Source: Actinoplanes sp. NBC_00393
Lineage (GTDB): Bacteria; Actinomycetota; Actinomycetes; Mycobacteriales; Micromonosporaceae
DNA: 64,000 nt
NCBI RefSeq assembly: GCF_036053395.1
Contig: NZ_CP107942.1
Coordinates: 6,156,501 to 6,220,500, forward strand
Direction of reading: 5' to 3'
The translations under genes were made by a program, and so were the position numbers. Shown here in pieces: positions 47,834 through 55,708 of this stretch. Numbering within the stretch: position 1 is the stretch's first letter; each line of letters opens with the position of its first letter. The notes under the pieces are model-generated. The model did no database searches. It saw only the letters and a list, made by a program, of their open reading frames with translations, and had not been told where the DNA came from.

Positions 47834-50581
47834 TCAGCCACGCGTTCGGGAGACGGTGAGGCTCCGCCGGACCGCCGCAACTGCCCCTGAAGCGGGCGAA
47901 TGCGGCAGCATCCGCCCCGCCGTCACCGGCACCCCGCCGGCCGGGACCGCGTCCAGTTCGGCGAGCAGCGCCCGCATCGGCGCCCAGTTCTCGTAGATCA
48001 CCAGCAGCACGTCACCGGGACCGGCCAGCCGCAGCGCGCGGGTGACTGCGTCGCGGTAGCCGTCCGCGCGGACCGCGCTCATCTCCGAACGGCGCGCCCG
48101 CATCTCGCGCTCGACGAGGGCGGAGACCTCGCCCGGCGCGCGGCCCCGCAGGTCGCAGTCGTCGTAGAGGACGGCGCGGGTCACCCCGTCGGCGAGCACC
48201 TGGGCGGAAGCGGCCAGCAGGTCGTCCCGGCGGTCTCCGGGCAGGGTGACCGCCGCTACGCAGCGTTCGGCACCCCAGAGCCGGTGAAGAGTACGGAGCG
48301 TAGCGGCGAGAGCTGCTGGATTGTGGGCATAGTCCAGAAAAATTGAGACCTCACCGTGACGGAACAGCGTCCCGCGACCCGGGTTCTCGGCGCTCGGGTC
48401 GAATTCGGCGAGCCGGTCCACCAGTGTCTCCGGGCGGGCGCCGAGAGCCCGGGCGGCAGCGATGGCGGCCAGGGTGTTCGCCGCCACGTGCAATGCCGCT
48501 CCCCCGTACGCGCCGGGCACCTCGGCCAGCCGCACCAGCGGGGTGCGCCGCGCGCCGGTCGCCTGCACCAGCCAGCCGTCATGCAGCACGTACGCCGTGG
48601 ACCCACGGGCCAGATGGTCGGTGATCACCGGGTTGCCGGCGTCCAGGCCGAACCAGACGAGGCGTTTGCGGTCCGCGCGCACCCGCGGCCGGTCGGCCAG
48701 ACTGCGCACCCACGGGTCGTCGGCGTTCAGGACCAGCGTGCCGCCGTCCCGGACCCGTTCCGCCACCACCGCCTTGACGTGCGCCAGGTCCTCGATCGAG
48801 TCCAGCCCGTCCTGGCCGAGGTGATCCGCCGTGATGTTGGTGATCACGCCCACGTCCGACCAGTCGTAGCCGAGCCCGCGCCGCAGCAGCCCGCCGCGCG
48901 CGGTCTCCAGGACCGCCGCCTCCACCTGCGGGTCGCCGAGCACCATCTGCGCCGACCGCGGCCCGGTCGCGTCCGAGACGTGGATCGTCCGGCCGTCGAT
49001 GCTGACGCCGTCGGTGCTGGCCACGCCGACCCGGGTGCCGCTGCCGCCGAGCAGGTGGGCGGTGAGCCGGGTGACGGTGGTCTTGCCGTTGGTCCCGGTC
49101 ACCGCCACGGTCGGGATCCGCCCGTCCGAGCCGCTGGGGAACATCGCCCGCACGATCGCGTCGCCCACGTCCCGGGCCCGGCCGTGCACCGGGGCCAGGT
49201 GCATCCGCAACCCCGGTACGGCGTTCACCTCGATCACCCCGGCGGCGACCTCGTCCGGGTCACCGGCCGGCGGCACCGGCGCCGCGATGTCCGGCAGCCG
49301 CAGGTCGATCCCGGCGATGTCCAGCCCGACCAGCGCGGCGACCCGCTGGCACAGCAGGGTCACGTCCGGATGGACCTGGTCGGTGACGTCCCGGCTGGTG
49401 CCGCCGGTGGAAAGGTTGGCGTTGTCGCGCAGCCACACGGTCGCGCCGTCGGCCGGCACGTCGTCCGGGGTGAGTCCCCGGCCGGCGAGCAACTGTTCGT
49501 CCAGCTCGATCCGGGTGAGCATCCGGGAGTGGCCGGCGCCGCGGCGCGGGTCCGCGTTGGTGCGGTCGACCAGCTCCCGGATCGTGGCCCGGCCGTCGCC
49601 GATCACGTGCGCGGCGATCCGCTCGGCGGCCGCCACCACCTCGCCGGCGACCACCAGGACCCGGTAGTCGCGGCCGCCGAGTTGCCGCTCGACGACCACG
49701 TCGTTGCCCGCCTGCGTGCAGGCCCGTTCCACCTCGGCGGGGGTGGTGAGGTTCAGCGCGACGTTGCGGCCGTGGTGACCGTGCCGGGGTTTCACCACCA
49801 CCGGGGACCCGAGCGCGGCCAGCAGGCGTACCGCCTCGGCCGGGCCGGACGCCGCGCCGCCCGGCGGGACCGGGACGCCCGCCTCGCTGAGCAGGCGGCG
49901 GGTGACCTGTTTGTCGCCGGCGATGTCGACGCCGACGCCGCTGGTCCGGTCGGTCATCGCGGCCCAGGCCAGCCGGCGGCGTACGCCCCACCCGAGCCGG
50001 ACCAGGCTGAGGTCGTCGAAACGTTCCACCGGGATGCCGCGGCGGCGTGCGGCGGCGATGATCGACCGGGTGCTGGGCCCGGTCGCCTCCCGCTCGGCGA
50101 GTGCCGCCAGGTCGCGCAGGCGCTCGGCCATGGCGGACGCGGTCGGGCCGGGGTTGCCCTCGTACACCTCCAGGACCAGGCGGATCGCGGCGTCCAGGAG
50201 CTCGTGCGGCACCCGCGACTCCGGCGACTCGTCCACCGGGCACTCGACGATCACGTCGTACACGCCGGGCTCACCGGCCGCGACGGTCCGGCCGAAGCTC
50301 ACGTCCCGCCCGATCAGCTGGGAGAGTTCGATGCAGACGTGCTCGGTGACGTGCCCGAAGTAGGTGCCGTTGCGGAGCCGGCTGACGAACCCCCCGGGCG
50401 CCCCGGCCGCACAGTGGTGCTCGGCGAGCCCGGGCAGCGCCCGCAGCAGCCGCTCGGTGAAGCCGGTGACGTCGCAGGTCTCCTGCCCGGTCAGCTCCGC
50501 CAGCCGCAGCCGGGCGACCATCGCCGGACGGGACAGATAGACGTTGGGGCCGCGCAGGCGGCGCAGCGTTTCGATCTTCAT
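47834..50581 (-). CDS. cphA: Cyanophycin synthetase
   Basis: Builds multi-L-arginyl-poly-L-aspartate, a nitrogen store, from Asp and Arg with ATP. 915 residues. The N-terminal domain starts MKIETLRRLRGPNVYLSRP; the ATP-grasp part has VVVKPRHGHHGRNVALNL and GVIEVNAVPGLRMHL; the Mur-ligase-like half has the P-loop VAVTGTNGKTTVTRL, NITADHLGQDG and FLDYAHNPAAL. ATG at 50581 is the homologous start; the frame is open further upstream. ATGA overlap with cphB. Common in cyanobacteria, scattered in actinobacteria. Confidence 0.95.
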   Translation of the reverse strand: MKIETLRRLRGPNVYLSRPAMVARLRLAELTGQETCDVTGFTERLLRALPGLAEHHCAAGAPGGFVSRLRNGTYFGHVTEHVCIELSQLIGRDVSFGRTVAAGEPGVYDVIVECPVDESPESRVPHELLDAAIRLVLEVYEGNPGPTASAMAERLRDLAALAEREATGPSTRSIIAAARRRGIPVERFDDLSLVRLGWGVRRRLAWAAMTDRTSGVGVDIAGDKQVTRRLLSEAGVPVPPGGAASGPAEAVRLLAALGSPVVVKPRHGHHGRNVALNLTTPAEVERACTQAGNDVVVERQLGGRDYRVLVVAGEVVAAAERIAAHVIGDGRATIRELVDRTNADPRRGAGHSRMLTRIELDEQLLAGRGLTPDDVPADGATVWLRDNANLSTGGTSRDVTDQVHPDVTLLCQRVAALVGLDIAGIDLRLPDIAAPVPPAGDPDEVAAGVIEVNAVPGLRMHLAPVHGRARDVGDAIVRAMFPSGSDGRIPTVAVTGTNGKTTVTRLTAHLLGGSGTRVGVASTDGVSIDGRTIHVSDATGPRSAQMVLGDPQVEAAVLETARGGLLRRGLGYDWSDVGVITNITADHLGQDGLDSIEDLAHVKAVVAERVRDGGTLVLNADDPWVRSLADRPRVRADRKRLVWFGLDAGNPVITDHLARGSTAYVLHDGWLVQATGARRTPLVRLAEVPGAYGGAALHVAANTLAAIAAARALGARPETLVDRLAEFDPSAENPGRGTLFRHGEVSIFLDYAHNPAALAATLRTLHRLWGAERCVAAVTLPGDRRDDLLAASAQVLADGVTRAVLYDDCDLRGRAPGEVSALVEREMRARRSEMSAVRADGYRDAVTRALRLAGPGDVLLVIYENWAPMRALLAELDAVPAGGVPVTAGRMLPHSPASGAVAAVRRSLTVSRTRG

Positions 50582-51351
50582 GCGGCTCGTCCCCGTTCTG
50601 CGGCCGGTTGACGGCCCATGAGATGGAAGGTGTAGCCGGCCGGCAGCACGTGGATTCGTGCCCCGGCCAGGGCGATCGGCCCGGTCGGCGGAACCCGGAT
50701 GTCGGTGGCGCACCCGGCGTCGACGACCGTGACCGCGCCGTTGCCGAGCACCTCGAACCGGTCGCCGTCGGTCAATATCGCGGTGTCCTCGTCGATGCCC
50801 ACGCCGAGCTCGTGCGGGTAGCGGGCGACCGCGCCGAGCAGACGGTTCAGCCGGCCGCGTTCGGCGAAGTGCTGGTCGATCAGGACCCCGGGCAGGAATT
50901 CCAGGCCCGGGCCGGTCGAAACCCCGCCGGGGCCGTCACCTCCGGTGATCATGGTGCCGGACATCATGGCCGCGCCCGCGCTGGTCCCGGCGAGCACCAC
51001 CGAGCCGTCGCCGACCAGCGCCTGTAGCAGCGAGTCGGCGGTCGTGCCACCGATCACCCGGGTGATCCGCTCCTGGTCGCCGCCGGTGAAGAAGACCCCG
51101 GTGGCCGGGCGCAGCACCGGCTCGACGCCGGGCGCGTTCGCCTCGCTGCGGGAGGAGAGACGCAGGGGTCGTACCTCGCCGGCGCCGAGGGCGAGGAACT
51201 TCTCGATGTACGCGGCCTCGGCGGTCTCCGGCGTCTCGCTGGCCGTCGCGATCACCACGATCCGGGCGGCCGCGGAACCGGCCAGCTCGACGAACCGTTG
51301 GAGCAGGGCCGGCCCGGCGGCCCCACCCATGATCAGAAGCCGGCCATCCAC
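50578..51351 (-). CDS. cphB: Cyanophycinase
   Basis: Serine-type exopeptidase that breaks cyanophycin into beta-Asp-Arg dipeptides. 257 residues, with GVFFTGGDQERI, the nucleophile Ser124 in VLAGTSAGAAMM and GLEFLPGVLIDQHFAERGRLNRL, all canonical. No signal peptide, so intracellular. GTG start with AGGAGGAG upstream. Heads the cphBA operon; a GlnR-like box and a nested palindrome precede it. Confidence 0.95.
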   Translation of the reverse strand: MDGRLLIMGGAAGPALLQRFVELAGSAAARIVVIATASETPETAEAAYIEKFLALGAGEVRPLRLSSRSEANAPGVEPVLRPATGVFFTGGDQERITRVIGGTTADSLLQALVGDGSVVLAGTSAGAAMMSGTMITGGDGPGGVSTGPGLEFLPGVLIDQHFAERGRLNRLLGAVARYPHELGVGIDEDTAILTDGDRFEVLGNGAVTVVDAGCATDIRVPPTGPIALAGARIHVLPAGYTFHLMGRQPAAERGRAA

Positions 51352-51358
51352 CGCTCCT

Positions 51359-51379
51359 CCTCAGTGACTACTGCTGAGG
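51359..51379. promoter_or_regulatory. Nested palindrome in the cphB leader
   Basis: CCTCAG-n9-CTGAGG with CAGT-n4-ACTG inside, immediately before the cphB ribosome site. Could be an operator or an mRNA hairpin. Confidence 0.45.
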
Positions 51380-51385
51380 ATATTC

Positions 51386-51401
51386 GGAACAAATACGAAA
51401 C
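51386..51401 (+). promoter_or_regulatory. Candidate GlnR box upstream of cphBA
   Basis: GGAAC-n6-GAAAC, read on the plus strand, 35-50 bases upstream of the cphB start. One mismatch to gTnAC-n6-GaAAc. Similar to the urease-operon box at 39244. Confidence 0.5.
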
Positions 51402-51407
51402 ATCTGG

Positions 51408-52985
51408 CTAATCGGTGTTGTGTGACAGGAGGTGCTTGACTTCCGGCGGCCCCTCGGCCAGCGCGATCAGCCGCTCCTCGGCCCGCTCGTCCTCGCCGGT
51501 CAGCCGGCCCTCGTGCTGGCGCAGATGCTCGGCCCAGGTCGGCACCAGGTAGACCTCGACGAAGATCGCCGGGTCCGCGCCGTCGCGGAACAGCCCCCAC
51601 TGCGTGGCCCCGGTACGCTGCCGCGACCAGCGCAGCTCGTGCATCCCGGCGGCGAAAGTCTCGGTGTTCGCCTCGGGCACCCGCCAGGTCGCCGAGACCA
51701 GCACCGGGCCGTCGTCCAGGTGCGGTTCGATCATGAGGTGCGGTTCGGCCCAGAAGACGGCCGGGGCGGGGTCGCGCTCCTCGTGGGTGTGCACGGGCAG
51801 GATCCGTACGCTCAAGGTGCCGGCGACCATCACCGCCGCGGCCACGCCGAACGTCTCGGTGAGGCCGAAGGCCTCGGCGACCTGGCCCCACAGCAGCGCG
51901 CCGACCGCCTGCCCACCGGCGAAGCAGAGCTGGTAGATGGCGAGCGCGCGGGCACGCACCCAGTTCGGCAGCAGCAGCTGCAGTGCCGCGTTCATCCGCG
52001 ACACCAGCATCATCCAGGCCAGACCCGCGCCGACCAGCGCCACCGTGACGGCGACCCGGTCCGGCACGAGCGCGATGACCGCCAGCGCGGCGCCGTAGAT
52101 CAGCCCGGTCCCGGCGATCATCTGGTTGGTGCGGAACCGCACGCGTACCCGCGGCATCAGCAGCGCGCCCACGATCGCGCCCACGCCCAGCGCTGCCAGC
52201 AGCACGCCGTAGCCGCTCGCGCCCATCCCGAGTTCCTCGCGGGCGATCAGCGGCAGCAGGCCCCAGATCGCGCTGCCGGGAAGCACGAACAGCACGACAC
52301 GGCCCAGGATCCGCCGGATCGACGGCGAGTAGCGCACGTAGCGCCCGCCGGCCCGCAGCGCCGAGCCGAAATGCTCCGGGTGCCCGGAGAGCGTCCGGGC
52401 CGGGCGCCGCCAGAGGAGCAGCACCAGCGCGAACACCGCGAAGGAGAGGGCGTTCAGCGCGAAGACCGCGGCCGGGCCGAGATGCGCCACCAGCAGGCCG
52501 CCGACCGCGGGCCCGGCGGACCGGGCCAGGTTGGTGTTGATCGCGCCGAGCGCGGACGCGGCCGGCAGCTGGTCGTGCGGCACCACCTCGGGAATCAGCG
52601 CCTGCCACGACGGCAGCGTCAGCGCCTGCCCGACCCCGAGCAGGAACGTGAAGATCAACAGCAGCGGAGGCGGCATCCGGTCCAGCGCGGTGAGCGCGGC
52701 CAGCACCGCGCCCACCCCGAAGAGCCCGATCTGTACGCCGAGCAGCATCCGCCGCCGGTCCAGCGTGTCCGCCAGCGCCCCGGACGGCAGGGCGAAGAGC
52801 AGCACCGGCAGCATGGTGACCGCCTGCACCAGACTGACCCAGGTCGCCGCGCCGGGCTCGTGCACCACCAGCCATTGCGCGCCGACGGTCTGCATCCAGG
52901 TGCCGACGTTGCTGGCGAGCACGGCCAGCCAGAGCATCCGGAAGACGGGCTGCCGCAGGGGCGCCCACGGGTCGTTGTCGGTCAC
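51408..52985 (-). CDS. MFS exporter with C-terminal ABM-like domain
   Basis: 525 residues. The first 400 form an enterobactin-exporter-type MFS (MLWLAVLASNVGTWMQTVGAQWLV, GALADTLDRRRML, LIPEVVPHDQLPAASAL). The last 100 (VLVSATWRVPEANTETFAAGMHELRWSRQRTGATQWGLFRD...FVEVYLVPTWAEHLRQH) resemble a dimeric antibiotic-biosynthesis-monooxygenase fold, an arrangement seen in other actinobacterial exporters. GTG start overlaps the HxlR stop (GTGA), so the two are coupled. Substrate unknown. Confidence 0.87.
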   Translation of the reverse strand: MTDNDPWAPLRQPVFRMLWLAVLASNVGTWMQTVGAQWLVVHEPGAATWVSLVQAVTMLPVLLFALPSGALADTLDRRRMLLGVQIGLFGVGAVLAALTALDRMPPPLLLIFTFLLGVGQALTLPSWQALIPEVVPHDQLPAASALGAINTNLARSAGPAVGGLLVAHLGPAAVFALNALSFAVFALVLLLWRRPARTLSGHPEHFGSALRAGGRYVRYSPSIRRILGRVVLFVLPGSAIWGLLPLIAREELGMGASGYGVLLAALGVGAIVGALLMPRVRVRFRTNQMIAGTGLIYGAALAVIALVPDRVAVTVALVGAGLAWMMLVSRMNAALQLLLPNWVRARALAIYQLCFAGGQAVGALLWGQVAEAFGLTETFGVAAAVMVAGTLSVRILPVHTHEERDPAPAVFWAEPHLMIEPHLDDGPVLVSATWRVPEANTETFAAGMHELRWSRQRTGATQWGLFRDGADPAIFVEVYLVPTWAEHLRQHEGRLTGEDERAEERLIALAEGPPEVKHLLSHNTD

Positions 52986-53458
52986 CTCCGCCGGGTACCC
53001 GGTCCCGGCCGCGGCACCACGGCACGCTTGTCGGTGATCGTGTGCCCCTCCGCACAGCGCATCTCGACGCGCACCTCGGCGCCGCAGTCGCGGTGGGCGT
53101 ACTGGATCGGCGGCCCCTCCGGATCGGCCAGGTAGCGGTTGCCCCACTCGGCGACCGCGATCAGCACCGGGTAGAGGTCGAAGCCCTTCTCGGTCAGCCG
53201 GTACTCATGGCGCACCCGGGCGCCGGGCTCCCGGTACGGCGCTCGCCGCAGCACCCCGTGCTCGACCAGCAGGGCGAGCCGGTTGGTCAGCACCTGGCGC
53301 GGGATGCCGGTGCGCACCCGCATGTCGTCGAAGCGCCGCAGCCCGCTGAAGACCTCGCGCAGCACCACGATCGTCCACTTCTCGCCGAGGATCGCCATCG
53401 CCCGGCTGATCGTGCAGTTGTCGACGGACCAGTCGAGGGCTGTGACATTTGCGACCAT
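52982..53458 (-). CDS. HxlR-family winged-helix regulator
   Basis: 158 residues from ATG at 53458. HxlR core: CTISRAMAILGEKWTIVVLREVFSGLRRFDDM, TGIPRQVLTNRLALLVEHGVL, YRLTEKGFDLYPVLIAVAEW. The C-terminal part has HRDCG and MRCAEGHTITDKRAVVPRPGP, akin to the HxlR protein at 4247. Coupled to the exporter and divergent from the thioesterase with a 56-base gap. Confidence 0.9.
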   Translation of the reverse strand: MVANVTALDWSVDNCTISRAMAILGEKWTIVVLREVFSGLRRFDDMRVRTGIPRQVLTNRLALLVEHGVLRRAPYREPGARVRHEYRLTEKGFDLYPVLIAVAEWGNRYLADPEGPPIQYAHRDCGAEVRVEMRCAEGHTITDKRAVVPRPGPGTRRR

Positions 53459-53505
53459 GCCGACGAGGCTAGGTCTCGTTGACAGACGCAGCAAGCGAAT
53501 GCCAG

Positions 53506-53530
53506 CCTGAGTCCATGACGCAGACTCAGG
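53506..53530. promoter_or_regulatory. Inverted repeat spanning the thioesterase start codon
   Basis: CCTGAGTC-n9-GACTCAGG, a perfect 8-bp repeat with the ATG in the spacer. It could be the HxlR operator or an RNA hairpin that hides the start. Confidence 0.5.
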
Positions 53531-54036
53531 ATGCTCCCGCTTCGGCCCGCACCCGCACCTTCAGCTGGAGCGACCCGACCGAGCACGCCGCGCTGCTCGG
53601 CCGGCGCAGCGGCCTCGAGATGCTCCAGGCGATGTCGGCCGGTGAGCTCCCCCCGCCGCCGATCATGCACCTGATCGACGCGGCCGGCATGCGCGCCGAG
53701 GAGGGCAGCGTCACCCTCGAGCTGGAGCCGCAGGAGTTCCACTACAACCCGCTCGGCACCGTGCACGGCGGCGTGATCTCCACCCTGCTCGACACCGCCG
53801 CCGCCTGCTCCGTGCACAGCACCCTGCCGGCAGGCGTCGGCTACACCAGCATGGACCTCAACGTGAAGTTCCTGCGCGCCGTCACCGTCGACTCCGGCCG
53901 CCTGACCTGCACCGGCACCGTCCTGCAGCGCGGCCGGCGCACCGCCCTGGCCGAGGCCCGCCTCACCGACGCCGCCGGCCGGCTGATCGCCCACGCCACC
54001 TCGAGCTGCCTGCTCTTCGAGCTGCCCACCGCCTGA
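53515..54036 (+). CDS. PaaI-type hotdog thioesterase
   Basis: 173 residues. The hotdog helix motif NPLGTVHGGVISTLLDTAAACSVHSTLP and later YTSMDLNVKFLRAVTVDSGRL, RRTALAEARLTDAAGRLIAHAT place it in the PaaI/4HBT family, which hydrolyses acyl- or aryl-CoA thioesters. ATG at 53515 lies in an inverted repeat; a longer frame from 53479 is possible. No CoA pathway genes are adjacent; the physiological substrate is unknown. Confidence 0.88.
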   Translation: MTQTQDAPASARTRTFSWSDPTEHAALLGRRSGLEMLQAMSAGELPPPPIMHLIDAAGMRAEEGSVTLELEPQEFHYNPLGTVHGGVISTLLDTAAACSVHSTLPAGVGYTSMDLNVKFLRAVTVDSGRLTCTGTVLQRGRRTALAEARLTDAAGRLIAHATSSCLLFELPTA

Positions 54037-54108
54037 CCTCCTCCCGCCTTTCCTCCGTTACTACTTCCTTCGCGCTCCCCTTCCTCCTTCGCGCTCACTT
54101 CCCTGCTT

Positions 54109-54457
54109 CGCGCTCGCGGAAGCAGCCGCGAGAGCCAGCCAGTCCCGCCCAGCTGACGCTCAGCGTCGCTTCCCGAGCGCGGAAGCAACCGTGAGAGCCA
54201 GCCAGTCCCGCCCGGCTGACGCTCAGCGTCGCTTCCCGAGCGCGGAAGCAACCGTGAGAGCCAGCCAGTCCCGCCCAGCTGACGCTCAGCGTCGCTTCCC
54301 GAGCGCGGAAGCAACCGTGAGAGCCAGCCAGTCCCGCCCAGCTGACGCTCAGCGTCGCTTCCCGAGCGCGGAAGCAGCCGTGAGAGCCAGCCAGTCCCGC
54401 CCGGCTGACGCTCAGCGTCGTTTCCTGCGCGCGGAAGCAACCGTGAGAGCCAGCCGG
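54109..54457 (-). repeat. Five-plus copies of a 63-bp tandem repeat (GWLSRL repeat family)
   Basis: Units begin GAGAGCCAGCC at 54130, 54193, 54256, 54319 and 54382; a truncated sixth begins at 54445. Inner copies differ by one to three bases. Each unit holds two stems, GCTTCC-n7-GGAAGC and GACGCT-n1-AGCGTC. The minus strand reads GTGWLSRLLPRSGSDAERQL per unit. It shares the core GGCTGGCTCTCACGG with the repeat at 21870. Confidence 0.92.
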
Positions 54458-54592
54458 GCAGCCGAGATCCCCGCTACCCCGCCCGCGGCGATCTTGGGTG
54501 ATGGGCCACGCTCGGCGGCGCACCGTTCCCGCGCAAGTTCACAAGATCGCGCAAGGGATTGGCGAGCAGGCAGCGAGCAGGCACGGGTGAGC

Positions 54593-54730
54593 GACAACCA
54601 GCGGGCAGCCGGCAGGCGACAGCCAGCGAGCGGCCGGCAGGCGACAGGCGACAGCCAGCGAGCAGCCGACAGGCGACAGCCAGCGAGCAGCCGACAGGCG
54701 ACAGGCGACAGGCGACAGCGGTAGGCAACG
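54593..54730. repeat. Short tandem repeats (GGCGACA / GCCAGCGAGC units)
   Basis: Four copies of a 25-32-bp unit built from AGGCGACAGCCAGCGAGCAG, with internal expansion of the 7-mer AGGCGAC. Looks like replication slippage. Immediately next to the desaturase stop. Confidence 0.85.
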
Positions 54731-54752
54731 AGCAGCGGGCGGGCAGCGAGCG

Positions 54753-55676
54753 TCAGCGGCCGCGCTGCTTGCGTGCCTCGCGCTTCTCCTCGAAGCGTGC
54801 GGCCTGATTCTCCAGGTCGCGCATCTGCGCGGCCAGCTCCTCGCGCGCCTTCTCCCCCTCGGCGCCCACATCCGTGCGATCCCACACGTTCCAGTGGCGC
54901 AGCACCGGCGCGAGCACCTCGTCGCGGTGCTGCCGCAGGTCGTAGATGCCGGCCAGGGCGATGGACAGCGCCTTGCGCCCGAAGCCCTCGATGTTGGCGC
55001 CGGGCATCTTGAAGCCGGCGGTGACGTCGGTGACCGCCCGCATCGCCTGATCGGGCGCGAGGTCGAAAGCCGCGGCGAGCAGGTTGCGGTAGAACACCAT
55101 GTGCAGGTTCTCGTCGGCGGCGACCCGGGCGAGCAGCTGTTCGGCGACGGGATCGCCGGTGGCCCGGCCGGTGTTGCGGTGCGAGATGCGGGTGGCGAGT
55201 TCTTGAAACGCCACGTACGCCACCGAGTGCAGCACCTCGTCGGGGTGGTCGTTGGCGTAACCGGACTCCATGTGCACCATCCGGGCCCGCTCCAGAGCGA
55301 CCGGGTCCACGGCGCGCGTCACGGTCAGGTAGTCGCGGATGGCGATCCCGTGCCGGCCTTCCTCGGCCGTCCACCGGTGCACCCAGGTCCCCCAGGCCCC
55401 GTCCCGGCCGAAGAGCGTGGCGATCTCATGGTGGTACGACGGCAGATTGTCCTCGGTGAGCAGATTGACGATCAGCGCGGTACGCGCCACATCCGGCAAA
55501 TCCGAATCGTCCGGTCGCCAGGGCTCACCGCCGAGGAGACCGTCGAACGTGCGCCCTTCGCTCCACGGCACGTACTCGTGCGGGAACCACTCCTTGGCCA
55601 GGGCGAGATGCCGGTCGAGGTTGCTCGCCACCACCGGTTCGAGCTCGAGCAGAATTGCGGTCTGGTCCAGCGGCAC
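54753..55676 (-). CDS. Acyl-ACP desaturase, diiron type (DesA-like)
   Basis: 307 residues. Diiron ligands are in LLTEDNLPSYHHEI, WTAEEGRHGIAIRDYL and AADENLHMVFYRNLL, with MESGYANDHPDEVLHSVAYVAFQELATRISH between; this is the soluble plant-type stearoyl-ACP desaturase family found in mycobacteria and relatives. It introduces a double bond into acyl-ACP. The C-terminus is a charged helix (REELAAQMRDLENQAARFEEK). GTG start at 55676, 32 bases past hisS, so possibly cotranscribed with it. Confidence 0.9.
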   Translation of the reverse strand: MPLDQTAILLELEPVVASNLDRHLALAKEWFPHEYVPWSEGRTFDGLLGGEPWRPDDSDLPDVARTALIVNLLTEDNLPSYHHEIATLFGRDGAWGTWVHRWTAEEGRHGIAIRDYLTVTRAVDPVALERARMVHMESGYANDHPDEVLHSVAYVAFQELATRISHRNTGRATGDPVAEQLLARVAADENLHMVFYRNLLAAAFDLAPDQAMRAVTDVTAGFKMPGANIEGFGRKALSIALAGIYDLRQHRDEVLAPVLRHWNVWDRTDVGAEGEKAREELAAQMRDLENQAARFEEKREARKQRGR

Positions 55677-55708
55677 CTGGTCAAGGTATCCGCTGGACCA
55701 GTGCGATG

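Larger units (their letters stand above)
54037..54752. other. Intergenic repeat block (716 bp) between convergent genes
   Basis: Begins with pyrimidine-rich TTCGCGCTC-like repeats (54065-54118), continues with the 63-bp array, about 130 bases of unique sequence, and a second array of short units up to the desaturase stop. Reading frames across it exist on both strands because 63 is divisible by three; no start with a good ribosome site was seen. Confidence 0.7.

Noticed and set aside
48356..50611. 751-codon plus-strand open frame opposite cphA
   Set aside because: Shadow of cyanophycin synthetase, whose motifs are complete on the minus strand.
54109..54457. CRISPR array
   Set aside because: Units are contiguous with no unique spacers, and there are no cas genes.
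54095..54724. Open frames on both strands through the 63-bp array
   Set aside because: They stay open because 63 is divisible by three; no ribosome site or non-repeat domain supports a gene today. Kept as a repeat and discussed as a possible coding relic.
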